Shown here one piece after another: positions 26,805 to 40,460 of a DNA stretch of 64,000 bases. The notes beneath the pieces were generated by a model. The model worked only from the letters and a program-made list of their open reading frames with translations, was not told the DNA's origin and did no database searches. Each line of letters starts with the position of its first letter. Position 1 is the stretch's first letter. The translations under genes were made by a program, and so were the position numbers. Where the stretch lies: assembly GCA_949361645.1 (NCBI GenBank), contig OX442416.1, positions 8,252,362 through 8,316,361 on the forward strand, in the 5' to 3' direction. The DNA comes from Spongilla lacustris. Its lineage: Eukaryota > Porifera > Demospongiae > Spongillida > Spongillidae.

Positions 26805-27849
26805 TTCCTAGTAGTTGCCCACCTTTAGATCTAGTGAGCTCAGACCAGAGTGGAATTCATTGTGCTGCTTTTGATGCTATTACTACAATGCTGATCTACA
26901 AGTGGGTGTCAACTTGAACAGATAGTGGATACAGGAATTTATGTTACAATGGCGACAGCAGTGCCTGGCCTGGGGGCATGGCCCTTTCTAACCAGCAAGA
27001 GAAGCGCATTAAGCTGAAAACCCAAACCCCTTCTTATACTTTAACCACATTCATGCATATAGACAGAACAGTAGGCCTACTGTAGGCGTATCTTTATTAG
27101 CTATGGGTCTCACACAAACACCCACACACATACACACACACCGTAAATTTGCCCATGGCTAGCATGCAAACAGCTGTATTGCATCTGTAAACATTTTGTC
27201 TACGAAAATCATGAAATGGTTTATCACATGAATATACATGTATCTGTGCAACATTGTTACTATACAATGAATTATATATTTAAATACTGATGTAAAAAAA
27301 TGCTGAATAATAAATGAAAACAATTTTACATCTGGCTTCAACTTCATAACAAATTCAAATTACTAAATCCATATATAACAATATTATCAATGTAGGGTCG
27401 GTGGACTGCTTGCCAACTGCTACTTTATAAGATTTATTTAGTTTCCGAACTGTACATGGATTAACTTTTAATCAATCTTTACTGATCATTTTAAATATGT
27501 GTATTCGTTGGATGAAATTTAGCAGTCATTGTGAATATATAAATGACATGAATATTCAGCGCGTGACGAACGCACATTGAACCATATTAGATATTGATGA
27601 TTGAACCATAGATAATAGTATTATCTATGATTGAACAAACTACGGTACTTACTCAACGAGTACCGGTATGAGAGTTACACCGACGTTCGTTTCGGGGGCT
27701 GTTACGATAAATCTTCTCATCTAAAGCCCAATTATTATGTACCTGACGCTGAAGTTCTATTCCAGCGTCTAACGCTGGACGCATCATTTAGCGAGCGTCA
27801 CATTCTCCCCAGCTTATAGCCGCTATTACTTCCGTACACCCAGACCTAC
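26805..27849. other. Intergenic sequence, nothing recognised
   Basis: AT-rich, with a CA-rich patch near 27110-27140 and a short hairpin (ATAGATAATAGTATTATCTAT) near 27609. No supported gene. Confidence 0.4.
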
Positions 27850-28330
27850 GCCCATTACATCACCGACTCAAGTACTAGTACTAGTATGAACATGCGATGC
27901 ACTTACGGTGAGCCTTTAGCAGATGATGGAGATAGCTCCTTCCTTGGGAGTAGCACCTCCTCTCTACCTCCGCACGCGGAGAGCGCGAATTCAAGTGAGG
28001 TGCACGGGTTCCCTACAAAGTGATTGTAAAGAGATAATAAATTTATATATATCTCTCTCTTCAAAAGTATCGTCAAGACGCGCTTGCAAGCGCTTGTAGG
28101 TTTATGCAGCTACGTACGTACCTGCCACTTCACTGTGAAATTCTCGTGACAGCGGAAGCAGCACAGGGGCCTGGCTTCCGCGGCCAAGAAATTTGCAATG
28201 AGCAAATTTTTTACGTATCCCACGGTGAGCTGCATGCGCATAAAGAAACGTAGGTAGGTCAATGGCAATGCAAGGATGACTTACGGATCGTTGCGGCATC
28301 GCAGCCATAGCAAACAGCTGAGCACAGCCT
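27850..28330. promoter_or_regulatory. CpG-rich island-like segment, possible promoter
   Basis: A locally CpG-dense stretch within AT-rich sequence. On the minus strand a short frame MAAMPQRS (from 28308) runs straight into a strong donor GTAAGTCAT. On the plus strand a 46-codon frame opens near 27887. Either could be a first exon but no downstream exon was identified. Offered only as a candidate promoter region. Confidence 0.25.
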
Positions 28331-31300
28331 CAAGAACGCGGAACTGATATAATTATATATATAATATTATAATTATATTTATTTTTTAAATTTCTGGACG
28401 CAAACTGCAAGGAGCGAAGGAATAATAATTATAATAATTATATATATATATTATTATTTTTCTTTCAAAGCAATATTTTCAAAACAAAGAACTGCAACAA
28501 GACGAGGAACCGCAATAACTGAAGAGATGACTTTTTTTTTTTTGGAAACGCACTTTTACGAACTCACTGAAGAATGGAATAATTTTGCAAGATGGGCGTT
28601 TAAATACATGGACGTATCATGTCATGTTACAATAATAATTATTATTATTACAATCATGCTATACTATTATACATGTATATTGCTAAACTTACGTCTGAAT
28701 GATTGGAGGAAGAGGCGCCGAAAACAAAGACGACTATAGTAAGTTCATAACAGCGTCAACGTCGGGGTGCAATTAGATCTGCTATTGAAATTAAATGAGC
28801 AACCCTGCTAGCAATCCAACCAGTGCAGGTCATGTGTTTATTATTTACCAGACCTGCCATGCAAAAGTATTTTCATTTGAGGTTCTCAGTCTGTTTTTAC
28901 TTGGCCAAAGACACGTGATGTGTCAATATTTTTGAGAAGGTCTCATCTGCTATAATTTAAAAATTTAGCAATTGTAGCAAAAATCACTACCAGTCACAAA
29001 TGTAAAACGATAGGGGCTGGCTATTTGCTGTGTACTGTAGGATGCCAGCCTTCAATAGGCATCTTTGCTCTTGTTGCATACGTTGTACAGAAAGCAGTAA
29101 TGAAACTTTAAGTAAGGACATGTGCAGCCATCGCAAATGATTATCCTAATGAGCAGTTAGAACATAGGCCAGCTTTGTCCACCTGAATACGACCACTTAC
29201 ACATCTAGAGGCTACTAACATGTTAGTGGTCCAGAGGCTGGTTAGGGCAATGCAAGCATGTTGGTCATCCCTGCAACTTGAAATCTATTGGGTTCAATTT
29301 GGGACTGCAATAGTGATGTTTATAACAACTGAGTACAATGTGTTTTCATGCATATGATTTAAACTAAACCTACATGTACATGTACTATCAGGTCATCTTA
29401 TAGCAGGTGTTTTATGACCCAGACTATTGGCCTGCCCTAAACAATAGGAAGGGTGTGTCATAATAATGTGGGTCAGGTACATGTACATGGGACACATATG
29501 CATGGTTTCTGCCAGTGGATAGTATGTCTTCTCCACCTCTTATAGCATTCTGTCTTATGGTCACCATTGCCTTGCCTAGGTAAAAATAAGCCATCAACAA
29601 GTGAGGGTACCTCTGTATAGTGGGAGACTTAATGTGCACACAGCCATAGATCTGTTAAATTGTAGACCCTTTTTTCAATCCCTCAATACAGTCACCATTA
29701 AACATTTGCTCCACCCCCTCTCTATCTTGAGCTTTTTTACGAACTACATAGTGTGAATATAAACCTGCATGGTGTTGTTATCCTCAAGCTATGAATCTTG
29801 AGTTAGCAGTAGGAATACTTGCAGTGTACAGATCAAAGGTGTACTCCAAACCTTAGGCATGGAGAGAGAGAGTGAGAGAGATAGGGAGATGAGTTGGAGA
29901 ACCTTAGTGCTCATTATTTAAAGTGGTCAAAGTTTGTTAGTAATGATCCTGGCAAGGTCACCACATGTACATTGCATTGGACCAAGTCCCTTATGATGAA
30001 GTAATTGTAATGTACATGTAGGTTCAGAGGTACATGTACTTATGTATACATGTGATGTTATCACAATGGTGGATGGGAGGAGTTATACATGTGTACCCAT
30101 TTCTTCTTGGCTGTTGTGAAGTCTTCATTCAAATATCTGGTAAAGGTAGCCTGCATGGAAGCAGAAAACCCTGGATTGCTCTCACAAGTGTATATATTGT
30201 ACATGTAAAGGCCTGCATATACAAATTGACTCATCACATGTTACACAAATGAATATAGGTGCTTTAAGATTCTTTGCAAACTTATGGCTTGTGAAACTTT
30301 TATCCATATTTGTTTGAGTGGTATGTGACAATTTGACCCTTGTGTGCTGGCTGAAGGTAGCTATACCATACCACCTTTACCATCCAGTACGTGACACTTA
30401 TTTGTTATGAGGTTCTTGTGCTTTTTAAAAAGGAACTTCATTGAAAAAAGTCTTTACCTGTTCTTACATGTGTATGTACTGTAGATTTCTGATTTTCCAC
30501 TTTATGTAAGGAGGCCCATCTGCTAACGCATAGTTTCAATGTTGATGACTGAACTGGAGTTTGCATGTACATGTTTTTTTTAAGATGCAGTGAATGGTGA
30601 TGGCGAGGAAGCAGTCAATTAGGTGTGCTGGTGTACACATGGAGCATCCCAAAATGGTCCAATAAATGTGTTGTTAAAATGACAACAATTTTTAATGACA
30701 CTTTCATAGAATGCATTCATATACCTTTGCATTAGAATCAATAACATTAATATTTTCATCTCAACTGCACCTCAAGTGCTGATTTCAGAATAGACATACC
30801 TTACTAATTAGAGCCAATGCCCAAATTACCTTTTCCAGGTCTGAATCAGGTACATAATGCATGAAATCTGTTATTGACTGAAACATTAAAACTGGTATGT
30901 ACCTTGCGTGTGCACTAAGTTCGATACAGAGGCAGGAAGAAGTGACATTCTCCACCCACTTAGACTATAGGCAGGAGGTCAGAACTGGAGTACGGTAAGG
31001 TTGGTGGCTTTCTACATTGATCCCCAAACCTTACTGTTGGAGGGAGATGAAATGGAGAAGGACGATGTGTTATTAATATCATTTATTGGCAGAGCTTATT
31101 ACTTCTTCTGTAATCACAAGCACTTTCTTTCACTTGCTCTCTCCTCAGACTCACCCACTAAATGCAATTAGCTTCACTTACCAAGGCATTGGACCAAGTC
31201 ACTTATGATGACTAAACGGCTGCCATTGCCTGATGCAGGTACAGACGAGTTCCTCGTTGCAAGCTCTCTATAGCACTGACATGATGATACATGTAAGTGA

Positions 31301-31825
31301 GAAAAGTTAACGTTCCTGGTAAATTTTTGATACCACTAAATTATATTAACCTTCATGTAGAGGTAGCATTTTGCAAACAATCAGCTGTGAAAAAAAAGCA
31401 TGATGTAGAGACAATGTGTGTTGCCATGCATATGATATGCTGATACTTATTCTAAGAGTTACATATACATGTACATGTGTAGATATTTGTTTTAATTGGC
31501 CTGGCAGTTCTTTTTACATCCTTCTTTGCCTTCAATAACATGTAAATACACATGCACAAAAGTGCAGTCATTAGTGTATGCTATTATCAATACCTCGCAA
31601 ACATATGATAGTATTTCAGGCAATGTGGCAATGGAGCTTACAGTAACGTGAATCATCCCTTAATTAGCCCTCCTCTAACAGGATATAATTAATTCTGCCC
31701 CAGTAATTTTAGTAGATTATGTTTCAGAACATTAGTTACTTTTTAATAATGTGTTTAGTTATAATAACATAGCTGGAAAGATTTGATGTGGCAGATTGAT
31801 CGGCTGTGATAATATTTTGATCATA
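28331..31825. other. Intergenic sequence, nothing recognised
   Basis: AT-rich tract near 28350-28460 (ATTATATATATA runs), then unique sequence with scattered TACATGTA phrases. No splice-supported exon found. Confidence 0.4.
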
Positions 31826-31834
31826 TACAGCAAC

Positions 31835-31903
31835 ATGGCGGAATCCGAGCGGCTGGTGTCCTCTTCACGACCAGCTGATCCATTCAACAGTGCAACCTTG
31901 TAG
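31835..31903 (+). CDS. Possible first exon or tiny ORF (22 codons)
   Basis: CAACATGGCGG gives a good initiation context. The frame reads MAESERLVSSSRPADPFNSA and stops at TAG shortly after. A GT within that stop region could serve as a donor instead (AACCTT/GTAGTG). No downstream exon was recognised, so this is only a candidate. Confidence 0.15.
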   Translation: MAESERLVSSSRPADPFNSATL

Positions 31904-33534
31904 TGATCAGGAGGACCTCCAGATGGTGAGGCTGTCCAAATGTTAGATTCAGTTGTATAGAATCATTTTACATTTTATTAGGACAACACCCACTCCTGTA
32001 ATATAACAAAGCTTCCTGAAACTACATACAACAATATCATGTAATATCAATAGCAATTGTTTACACCCAGCTGTTATCCTCAAAGACATGGGGAAATAAG
32101 CACCTCTTATCAGTTACAAATAATTTTTATAACAACCTAAGAAGCAAATAAGATTTTTTTTTTAAGACCAATTTCTAATTTTCAATTGCAATTTGAATAC
32201 GTACACCGCTTTGACTTTCAAAGTGGGCAACAGATAAGGTCCTATGAGTTTTTAGCATTAAAAGGCCCACACACTTGCACATTGTCGGTTGTAGCTATAG
32301 ATAGTTGGAAGCACTGAATTTGATAACTTCCATTTGGAAATATCAACAGGGCAGTCCCAGCACCAACACTGCCATTATGTCAAAGTCACCTGATCACCTG
32401 GATATAATTGGCACATTTTGGGTGCTCACTTGACTGATCAGACTGTTAGGTACAAGAGGAAAGGATAATACTTCAACATAGAGTTAAAATCATATGTGTA
32501 TGTAATTATCCCCCTACCCGAAATTACGTTTAGGACCCAGTGGCATACATAGGTATCGCACATAGGTCCCTAATTGGAAAATAGCACACAAATCTTCCAA
32601 TTTCTGGTCACAGGGACACACTAGTTCCATATTATTGCAACCCCATACAGTTTTACCAGTGTAGTAGCATATCAATATCATGTTGTAACTCATGCACGGT
32701 AGCATTGTGTTCATATTATACAGTATATATGTATTGTTATTGAAGGATTTTTATAATCATGTATATGACAAAATAATACACCACTAATGAAAGTGTCAGC
32801 AAGCATGACCTTTTTAGCTTTGGGTTAAAGGGAAAAGGAGATCAGATTGGGGTAGTTGGTAAGACAGTGTGGTGACAAGTACATTTTTATTACAAACAAA
32901 AGGCAAATGAAATAGTACATGTATGCAGGTCACTTGTATGTCTGAAACATACCTGTACGTGTACAAGGTTCCTAGTGTGGCTAATCTGATTCCCCCCATC
33001 CTTTTTGACCCCACCAAATAAGTCGCTCTATTTTGAACCATTAAGTGGAATGCACATTAAATAACATATTCAATGGTGCTTATCCCTTTACATATGCAAT
33101 CTCTCTAAGGAGCCATTTTTGGCTCATGAGAAATAACAGTTTCGCTTATCAGCATGCAGGCAATTGCATAGGTCTTCAGGTATTTCAAAGTAGACCATGC
33201 AGCTGTATAACCTTACATGTGGTTGTTCTTTATTTGGTGTACATTGGGACCAATACAGTTGTGGCAACCATTACATAGGTACCAAGAAGAGTTACCCGTA
33301 TAAATTCTGGTTCTCAGGAATCACTACCTGTGCAATATCCATCAAGGTGGTATCCCCCACTTGACATGTAAGGTGCATGAAATGTTTTAATGCACAGAAT
33401 TACATCCACCACCACCAAAACATCTTATTGAAGACCTTACTTGTTTCAATTCACTAATATACATGTATGTCCCCAAACAAAATGGGGGGGAAAATGAAAC
33501 AAGCATCTTCGCTAATTATAATGGCTAGATATTT

Positions 33535-33955
33535 AACCTAGATGGTGATCCATATTCACCAAATGATAAAAATTTAAATTCCAGAACTTGCAGCATTGAG
33601 GTGGGTGTATATACATTAAGGCTGCACTACTAGCGTGGAACTCAAATGAGCATGGGTAAAAAAGCAGTTTACCCATATTTGCACACAACATGTTGCCTAG
33701 TGTATGATCGCCATCACCGCTAAGCCACCCCGGCCAAAGTGTTAAATGCTACCTATACTAGATGGTGATCCATATTCTCCAAATCATCAATTCCTGAATT
33801 TGCAGCACTGTGTTGGGTATTCATTAAGATTTCAGTAAAACTGATGGCTTACTGAACTTTTGCCTATATCCACTTGAGTTGCAAACAACCATGTTGTCTA
33901 TTGTATTGCAAATGATTTTCATCACTGTAAAGCCACCCCAAAGTGGTTTAACTGT
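33535..33955 (+). repeat. Local direct duplication of ~200 bp
   Basis: Two diverged copies beginning GATGGTGATCCATATTC at about 33541 and 33762. Both continue through a TGCAGCA-TTGGGT-CATTAAG series to a GCCACCCC phrase (33725 and 33932). A phrase in the first copy (GGAACTCAAATGAGCATGGG) recurs in the hAT-like element at 45241-45905. Confidence 0.7.
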
Positions 33956-34135
33956 TAGATAATACACACATGTTGTACAGTATTGTCCCTCTGCAAAAAG
34001 GCAGATATAAGATGTAGGTCAAAATAAGTATATTTAATTATTATTGTATACGTGCTGTAAATAACATTTCTGGTTGTGATTTCTGCTTCTTCCTCCTGGC
34101 CCCTGCTCTCTTACCCACACTGTGCCTCCGTCTCC

Positions 34136-34269
34136 TCAGTAGCCTTCACCATTTTGGAGCTTCTCCTCAGAGGGCAGGGCAGACAAGGTGATAATGTTCT
34201 CTTGGAGGTACTGGGTGGCTCTGATGTGAATGGAGAGGCAGCTGGAGGTGTGGTCCCCATAGCCAGGAT
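34136..34269 (-). CDS. Candidate terminal exon of an unrecognised minus-strand gene
   Basis: After an acceptor ACAGCAAACAG the minus frame reads DPGYGDHTSSCLSIHIRATQ and continues, helix-like, to ..EEKLQNGEGY and a TGA. A second frame is also open (ILAMGTTPPAASP...) and ends at a GTAAGAG donor, so the coding frame is undecided. No homologue recognised and no upstream exon found. Confidence 0.25.
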
Positions 34270-35708
34270 CTGTTTGCTGTGGGGAGGGATGGGGTACACA
34301 GTGGTACAATCTTCCATGCAAATTGTCATGTAAACATGATTTATTTGCTTGTATGATGAGATTATCAGCAATTTTGAAGAGAAAGTACAGTACCGCTCAC
34401 ATTTGCACATACATGTACATTGCGAGTGAGTTGCTTGCTCGTGAAATCATTTGCATGTAACTTTAACAAAGAACCCCAAAGTTGACCTGGCTTCTAGTAC
34501 GTGACTTGCATATAATTTAATTGACATGTGGATGCAATTTAAAAGCCTCCCTCTTGCATTTTCCACAAGGCTGAGCTATGATGGGGCTGATTGCACTAAG
34601 CCGATATGGTGGAGAGAATTCATGGAAAATCAATAATGTAACACAAAGTAAAAGTTTAACATTACAAACTTATTACCAATGTAAATTGTTCAATCAAATT
34701 TGTATGTGGTCAGACATTGGCCAGGCACTATGTGAAGCTATACCGGTAACAGTCTTTGCTGCTAGTAAACAAGTCTGTACATTCTGAATATTAATATTGC
34801 ATGCAATAAGAATATCACAACACATAGCCACCAATTTATAGCAAATAATCAAAACAGGACTAAACCTTTATAAATCATAATGCTAGCATCAATCTTCCTC
34901 AGGACACCATTTTATATGTTGCCCACTCAAGAAGCCGTAGTCTCTGTCAGCTCCACAATATTAGCCTGCATGCAGCATGAACATAATGCTGCAGATTAAA
35001 TGGAGGTCCAATAAAAAGGCTTGCAAATAGAGCACAAGATCGTCCTAAAATTCATATGTAAATAGAAGATTAACTATCTTAGTAATGGTGGCAGAAATGA
35101 CTTCATGTATTCAACAATAGCCTCCAGGTGAAGGATATAAATGTGAAATAATGAGCGCTGGATCATACTGGAAGAAATTGGGGAGAATATTTATTATCTC
35201 TATCATGGCATCAATAGCCATTACATATGTACTACCATAAAGCTGTTTACCATCTTTAAAATCACTCACTCCCAAATGCTTATATTATTTTATTGCCAGT
35301 CTTTCTTTTTATTTTTGTCTGTTGTTACTCCTCCAAAACCATGCATGAATGAGTTCACACCCATATGTCACAACGTTGGGGACACCTAATTAAAGTGTAT
35401 TATAATAAACATGCATGTACACATAATAATGTACATGTAACGTACATGTATAATAGCGGAATATTAACCTGGTTATAATCTACAAGAGTGTTGATCGAAC
35501 TGAACTCGATGCGATAGGTTGGTCTGCAGCCTGGAGGCATGTGTGAATTCTAGGCTGCGTAGGTAGGATGGCTAGCTAATCGTGATATCATGGATGACAA
35601 CGCCCTCCAAGGCCTATATATATGACACACCGGCTCAGATCGAGACAACTGGTACGTGAGCTGTCATGGCCCATGGCGGCTAACGTGCTGCTAATTATCA
35701 TTAGAGGG

Positions 35709-35730
35709 ACATCTGCCATGTGGCAGATGT
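35709..35730. repeat. Perfect 22-bp palindrome
   Basis: ACATCTGCCATG followed by TGGCAGATGT-type complement forms a perfect inverted repeat. It lies ~150 bp upstream of the first recognisable XPOT exon. It could be a hairpin or a dimeric binding site; function unknown. Confidence 0.4.
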
Positions 35731-35876
35731 GTTTTCATTAGCCACTAGGACAGGGTTGGCCGATTTTGTTACCCGGTATCAGTCTACTAGTAGCCTGCGA
35801 TCGCGAAGCCCTCCGCGCGCTTTCTTCAATACCTGTTCATGGGTGTTGGCTAGTACATATGTATACATTATTTTAG

Positions 35877-35999
35877 AAACTGTGAACTTGAATTGCATGA
35901 GAGCCCTGCAGAGGGATGGGAGGGGATCGAACAGCTGGAGTTTTCTCCTGATGGATGTTATGTGCTGCAGACTTCACTCAAAAACATCACAGGTACTGT
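35877..35999 (+). CDS. XPOT: XPOT exon a (N-terminal repeat region)
   Basis: Follows acceptor TATTTTAG. The frame gives WEGIEQLEFSPDGCYVLQTS, matching the family stretch just before the DxxVKFxCxQV motif. With a donor at 35993 (GTACTG) the phase does not fit the next exon; a donor at 36000 (GTTAGT) does, giving a 123-nt exon. Confidence 0.65.
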
Positions 36000-37040
36000 G
36001 TTAGTGTCAGAGAAGTATTACTATGGTTGTGCACCTGCCCAGGTGGCATTGCTGTGAATTTGTAGGGTCAGAAACCCTAATACTGCGTTTTACTATATAC
36101 GTTCATGCACCTATCAATCAATGATTTAATACAGTTCCGAAATGAGAAAGACATCAATGTACATGCGCTTTACAAGCATTGTGCTATTTAGTCTAGTGCC
36201 CAGACCTAGATAAGTACTGTTGTGACATGAGAATACTGATGACTGCTGTGCCTCATGGTGTGTTCTAAACAGAATACAGTAAGGATAAGGCGAGCAACCC
36301 TGCCAGCAAAGTTTTTCTAGCCTGAGAGGCTAGCCAGTTTAAGCTGTTCTACTAACCCAAGAACTTATCTGCACTTGTACTGGCAAAGAACACATGCATG
36401 ATACATGCATGTAGCACCAATCTTCAGTCATGCCATAAAAGCTTTGAAGTTAATAACTATCATGATTCTATTCTACTTGGTTACATACATGTAGAAATTC
36501 CTTCTATTATAGTTATGTAATCTGTCCACAGCTGGGGTCTGGGCACAAGACTATATTATATTGAGGGACATTTTAGACTCTGCATGCAGTGCATTCAGAT
36601 TTACATGTAATTGGAACAGTTCACATTCTCAGCCCAGATAGTCCTTGTTGGTAATATTAGCGTCTTCATTGGCTGCTGGTAACTGCAAATGTACACCACA
36701 ATGGCAAGATCCTGTTTAGAAAAAAATTAATGCATATACACACATATATATGTGAGAGTGTGTCTATGCACTGTGTCATGTTAATGCAAGCTGTTCCATA
36801 ATCATTGCAGCACAGGCACATGCATGTATCACACTGCTAGCCTGGTAAGGTACACTGGGAGTGGTGCAGTGTCGCATGCGCATGCCAACTTAATAATAGC
36901 ACCTGATAGACGTTTACACATGTACATGGGGGGGCTAATTGAGTAATAATGAACCAGTCTAATGGAACAGGTGGATCAAAAGGCCCAGGTGGAGTGGATT
37001 GATGTTTTTATATGTATTGATGTGGTATTTCTATATGCAG

Positions 37041-37167
37041 GGAAGATCAGGTGAAGTTCTTGTGCTTGCAAGTGATGGAGTTCTTTGTTAATGAGCGTTA
37101 CTCCACAAGTCCTGGTGATGATGTCATGTTTTTACGCTCACTTCTTCTCTCGTGGCTACAAACACAG
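37041..37167 (+). CDS. XPOT: XPOT exon b
   Basis: Acceptor ATATGCAG, donor GTACAT. Encodes EDQVKFLCLQVMEFFV...LLLSWLQTQ, the first strongly conserved block of exportin-T. One leading base, then 42 codons, ending in phase 0. Confidence 0.85.
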
Positions 37168-37254
37168 GTACATGCATGGCTATTCTTATCCACTGTGGCT
37201 ATAGCCAAGTCAGTACTGTTAATGACCTTGGGTGATGGCATGGCCTGTTGGTGT

Positions 37255-37288
37255 GCACGCACGCACGCACACGCACACACACGCACAC

Positions 37289-37321
<33 letters not shown>
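37255..37321 (+). repeat. (CA/GC)n microsatellite in XPOT intron
   Basis: GCACGCACGCAC grading into an (AC)n run of about 40 bp. Confidence 0.95.
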
Positions 37322-37323
<2 letters not shown>

Positions 37324-37422
37324 GCACGCAGAATTGAACAATTGATGAAGGTCATGGGGCATGTTAGTTTATACACTAGTGAATATTTTTTATACATTGG
37401 ATTTTGTACTACATGTACGTAG

Positions 37423-37500
37423 GGTGATGGAAAAAACTTTGTTCTGAACAAAGTGGCACAGCTTTATGGATTGGTGTTTGTGCAAGACTACCCACTGAAG
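37423..37500 (+). CDS. XPOT: XPOT exon c
   Basis: Acceptor ACGTAG, donor GTTGGT; 26 codons in phase 0 encoding NKVAQLYGLVFVQDYPLK, matching the conserved NKAAQxxxLLFVxEYxxK block. Confidence 0.85.
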
Positions 37501-37556
37501 GTTGGTGGTCTCTTGCTGTTGATCTACAATCAGAGTGTACCTTACCCTATGTACAG

Positions 37557-37687
37557 TGGACATCATTCCTTGAGACCTGTTGCAGTGTCTGTAGTCGGGC
37601 CTTGTGTGGACTGTGGACCTTTACCTCAGGATTCTGCTGGCCATTGATGAAAATGTTGTTGACAGGCAGACGATCCACACTGCTGAG
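37557..37687 (+). pseudogene. XPOT: XPOT exon d, with internal frame break
   Basis: After a 56-bp intron the frame starts WTSFLETCCSV, matching WTxFFxxxLSV of the family. It must then shift (by +2 or -1) near 37610 to read VDLYLRILLAIDENVVDRQ, which is clearly exportin-T. The break falls in an immediate 7-bp duplication TGTGGACTGTGGAC. Without the shift the conserved second half is lost. Confidence 0.75.
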
Positions 37688-37754
37688 GTGTGTGTTTATT
37701 TGTGTGGGATCGGATTTTTGTTTTAAACGATGTACATGTATCCCCTCTGACTAG

Positions 37755-37838
37755 GAACATGCTCGCAATGTTGCCATCAAAGACAATATGAGGGACACCT
37801 GTGTCCCTAACCTGGTGGAATCATGGCATCAGATTATG
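37755..37838 (+). CDS. XPOT: XPOT exon e
   Basis: Acceptor GACTAG, donor GTTAGT; 28 codons in phase 0. Encodes IKDNMRDTCVPNLVESWHQI, among the best-conserved blocks of the family. Confidence 0.9.
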
Positions 37839-38689
37839 GTTAGTGCATGTGTGAGTATGCTACTATTGTGTGTATGTAGTGTGATTCCATGGTGGGAGGA
37901 GTCACCTTTGTGAGGAGTGGGGGGGGGGGGGGGAGCCACCTTCTTCAGCTTTTAAGGGGCCTTATGATTGTCTTACATTATTTTGTTGCCACTTACATGT
38001 ACGTGAATAGTGATAAATTGAGGAATTGAAAATGTTGAATGTTTAACTCATAAGACATGGTTATTAGAACTCTTGTAGAGTAGATCAATCTTCAACCACA
38101 GATTGATCAGTGCTTTCTTAAGAAAGCCACATACATCATGTACTTAAGAGTTTTTATAAATTATGTTGGTCAGAGTGAAGTGTGTTATTGCCATATAGGG
38201 GAAGGCTTTAAATTACATGTACATGTACATCGCCTCTTGGTTGCATTTTTAATAGTGCACAGTGACAGGCATATTAGTGTGAAAGAATATAGTAATCATT
38301 TTCACAGAACATGCAATCGCTACAGCGATCATTTTACATTACATGGAATAAGCTTACTTACATTTTAATACTGACTGAAAATGCCACAGGAAGCTTGTGT
38401 TCCAGACAAGAAAATTGGGTTCGTTGCGTACATTTACATGTAAGTTTCATTGTTGCTGTTACGAAGCTTGATGAAGCTATATAGAATCACCTTTACTTAT
38501 GTTTAGCATCAGTACAGAAGCTATTTTGCTTGTTATTGTATACAGAGAATACGTTGTAAAGACAAAACCTTAGGTGTTTGTTGCTTACTCAAGTAAGCAC
38601 CAAGTGCATTTGTATAAGTATGAAGGAATTACATGTATAGTCTGTCAGTTGCCAGACTAGCGGTACCTCTTAATGATACAATATTACTG

Positions 38690-38880
38690 GACATACATGT
38701 GTACATACAATATTACTGGACATACATGTACATGTACATGTGCATGGATAGCATACGGACATACATGTACATGTACATGTGCATGGATAGCATACGGACA
38801 TACATGTACATGTACATGTGCATGGATAGCATACGGACATACATGTACATGTACATGTGCATGGATAGCATACTCTGTAT
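38690..38880 (+). repeat. ~40-bp minisatellite (4-5 copies) in XPOT intron
   Basis: Unit ATAGCATACGGACATACATG plus ACATGTACATGTGCATGG, four nearly exact copies after two shorter TATTACTGGACATACATG units. Open frames in all phases follow from the repeat. Confidence 0.95.
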
Positions 38881-39037
38881 GCTGCCTCTAACATACATGT
38901 ACTCCAATTCATGCCCTGTCGGTAAGTACATATTTAAGTATTCATCACACAGCACTTGTCCAATTTGTCTAATTTGATGAGCCACTCCACTTGGTGACAT
39001 ATGTTGTTGTGTTGTTTGCTATGTGGCTTATGAACAG

Positions 39038-39143
39038 CTGGACACCTCCATCTGCTGCCTGACTATGGCTGTGGCCCATGGGAGCATACGTCTCGTGGAT
39101 TGACATAAACCTTATTGCAAATGACCGATTTAGGGTGTATAGG
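39038..39143 (+). pseudogene. XPOT: XPOT exon f, with internal frame break
   Basis: After acceptor ATGAACAG the phase-0 frame reads LDTSICCLTMAVA. One base must then be dropped near 39074 (GCCCATGGG) to read GAYVSWIDINLIANDRF, the hallmark exportin-T segment. Unshifted, the frame meets a stop at WID. Donor GTAAGC after 39143. Confidence 0.8.
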
Positions 39144-40460
39144 GTAAGCAGTTGTAGGCTGAGCCAAAGCAAGTAATTATAACACCGCATTACAGATGTA
39201 ATAAATGTTCATGTGCAAAATATAATTTTGGTGATATACATGTAGGATGTGTACTCAGCGATTCTGTAGGAAGTAAGGAAACAAGAGATTACACATTCAT
39301 GAATTTTATACATTGTAATTATTGCATACCTTTATTTATTAATTAATTTAAATATTTGTGTCCGATATTTAGTACAATTTTGGTATTCATTTATATGTAT
39401 TGCATATTGGAGCATTACATCCGACACATATTTGTTTTTGTAACATTACATAACATGTTCATTGGCTTATACCACTGATGGAGAGGGTCAGGACGCAAAA
39501 ATGATTTACTTCCTTACAGATGTAAATCAAATATGTGCAATATTTTAAAGTTCTCTGATATTATTATAATTCTTCATCACATCACTTAAATTTGACTCAA
39601 TTTACTTCCTCATGCTGGACACCTTCACTGTAGTCCTGTTGTGTAGGACTTGAATGCTTATCCTTTACAAAGATAATTTTACATGATAGGTACATGTACA
39701 TGTATATGTGGTGGATCGGAAATGCAGTGTGTTAAACAAGACTGCTTACTAGGTTTTGTAGGAGAGATTATATGGGATATTTTTTCCATTACTGTATATG
39801 CTTGTTACATAATGCGTGCATGATGGTATGTATTTTAAAATTGAAGTAAGAATATTTAAGACATGGAACATTTTCAGTATGGTATTGTAGTCTGTTTCAC
39901 AGCTTTCATAGTTAGCATACTCGTCGCTCTGGAACAAGGTATTATACACCTACATGTACATACTCATTGCTGCACTACATTCATTTCTGCACATGAAATT
40001 GTTTTGTGTACATTTACTCTTTTGGTCTTGTCCATGGACCATAATCAACAAGTCACGTCTGAAGAGACATTTGTGTTGCTCTGTAGTTCCAACTTACGTT
40101 GTGGTGAATACTTTAATGTACACATGTAAGTGACGAAGATTTTGACAGGTTAACCGTCAAACAGAGTGTTAGGTATTTTATTGTAGAAAAGTTGATGAAA
40201 GGTTTACATTGCATTGTAGCAAAATACAACTCCATATGTGTGTATGTTTTTTATTTATAATCATGCCTTTATAATATAATTATGTGGATGTAGTAGAACC
40301 ATTGCCTTAGGAACCAGATTGACCTTATTGGTATTACCCAGCTGAATCTATTAGAAAGAACTCACGTGTATACTACTACATGTAGTTAATCTGATGACTT
40401 TATATGCATGTAATAAAGAAATTAGATCTGTTGTCATATCCATTAATCTCTTTTCTATAG
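39144..40460. other. XPOT intronic sequence; expected exon not found
   Basis: The family has about 50 residues here (the LREEACDCLFE region) that I could not locate in any frame. A weak inverted pair (CTGTAGGAAGTAA near 39266, TTACTTCCTTACAG near 39505) suggests a small degraded fold-back element. Confidence 0.35.

Noticed and set aside
38633..38977. Cys/Thr/Met-rich repeat proteins on both strands
   Set aside because: All frames are open across a 40-bp minisatellite of ACATGT phrases, which is a composition effect.
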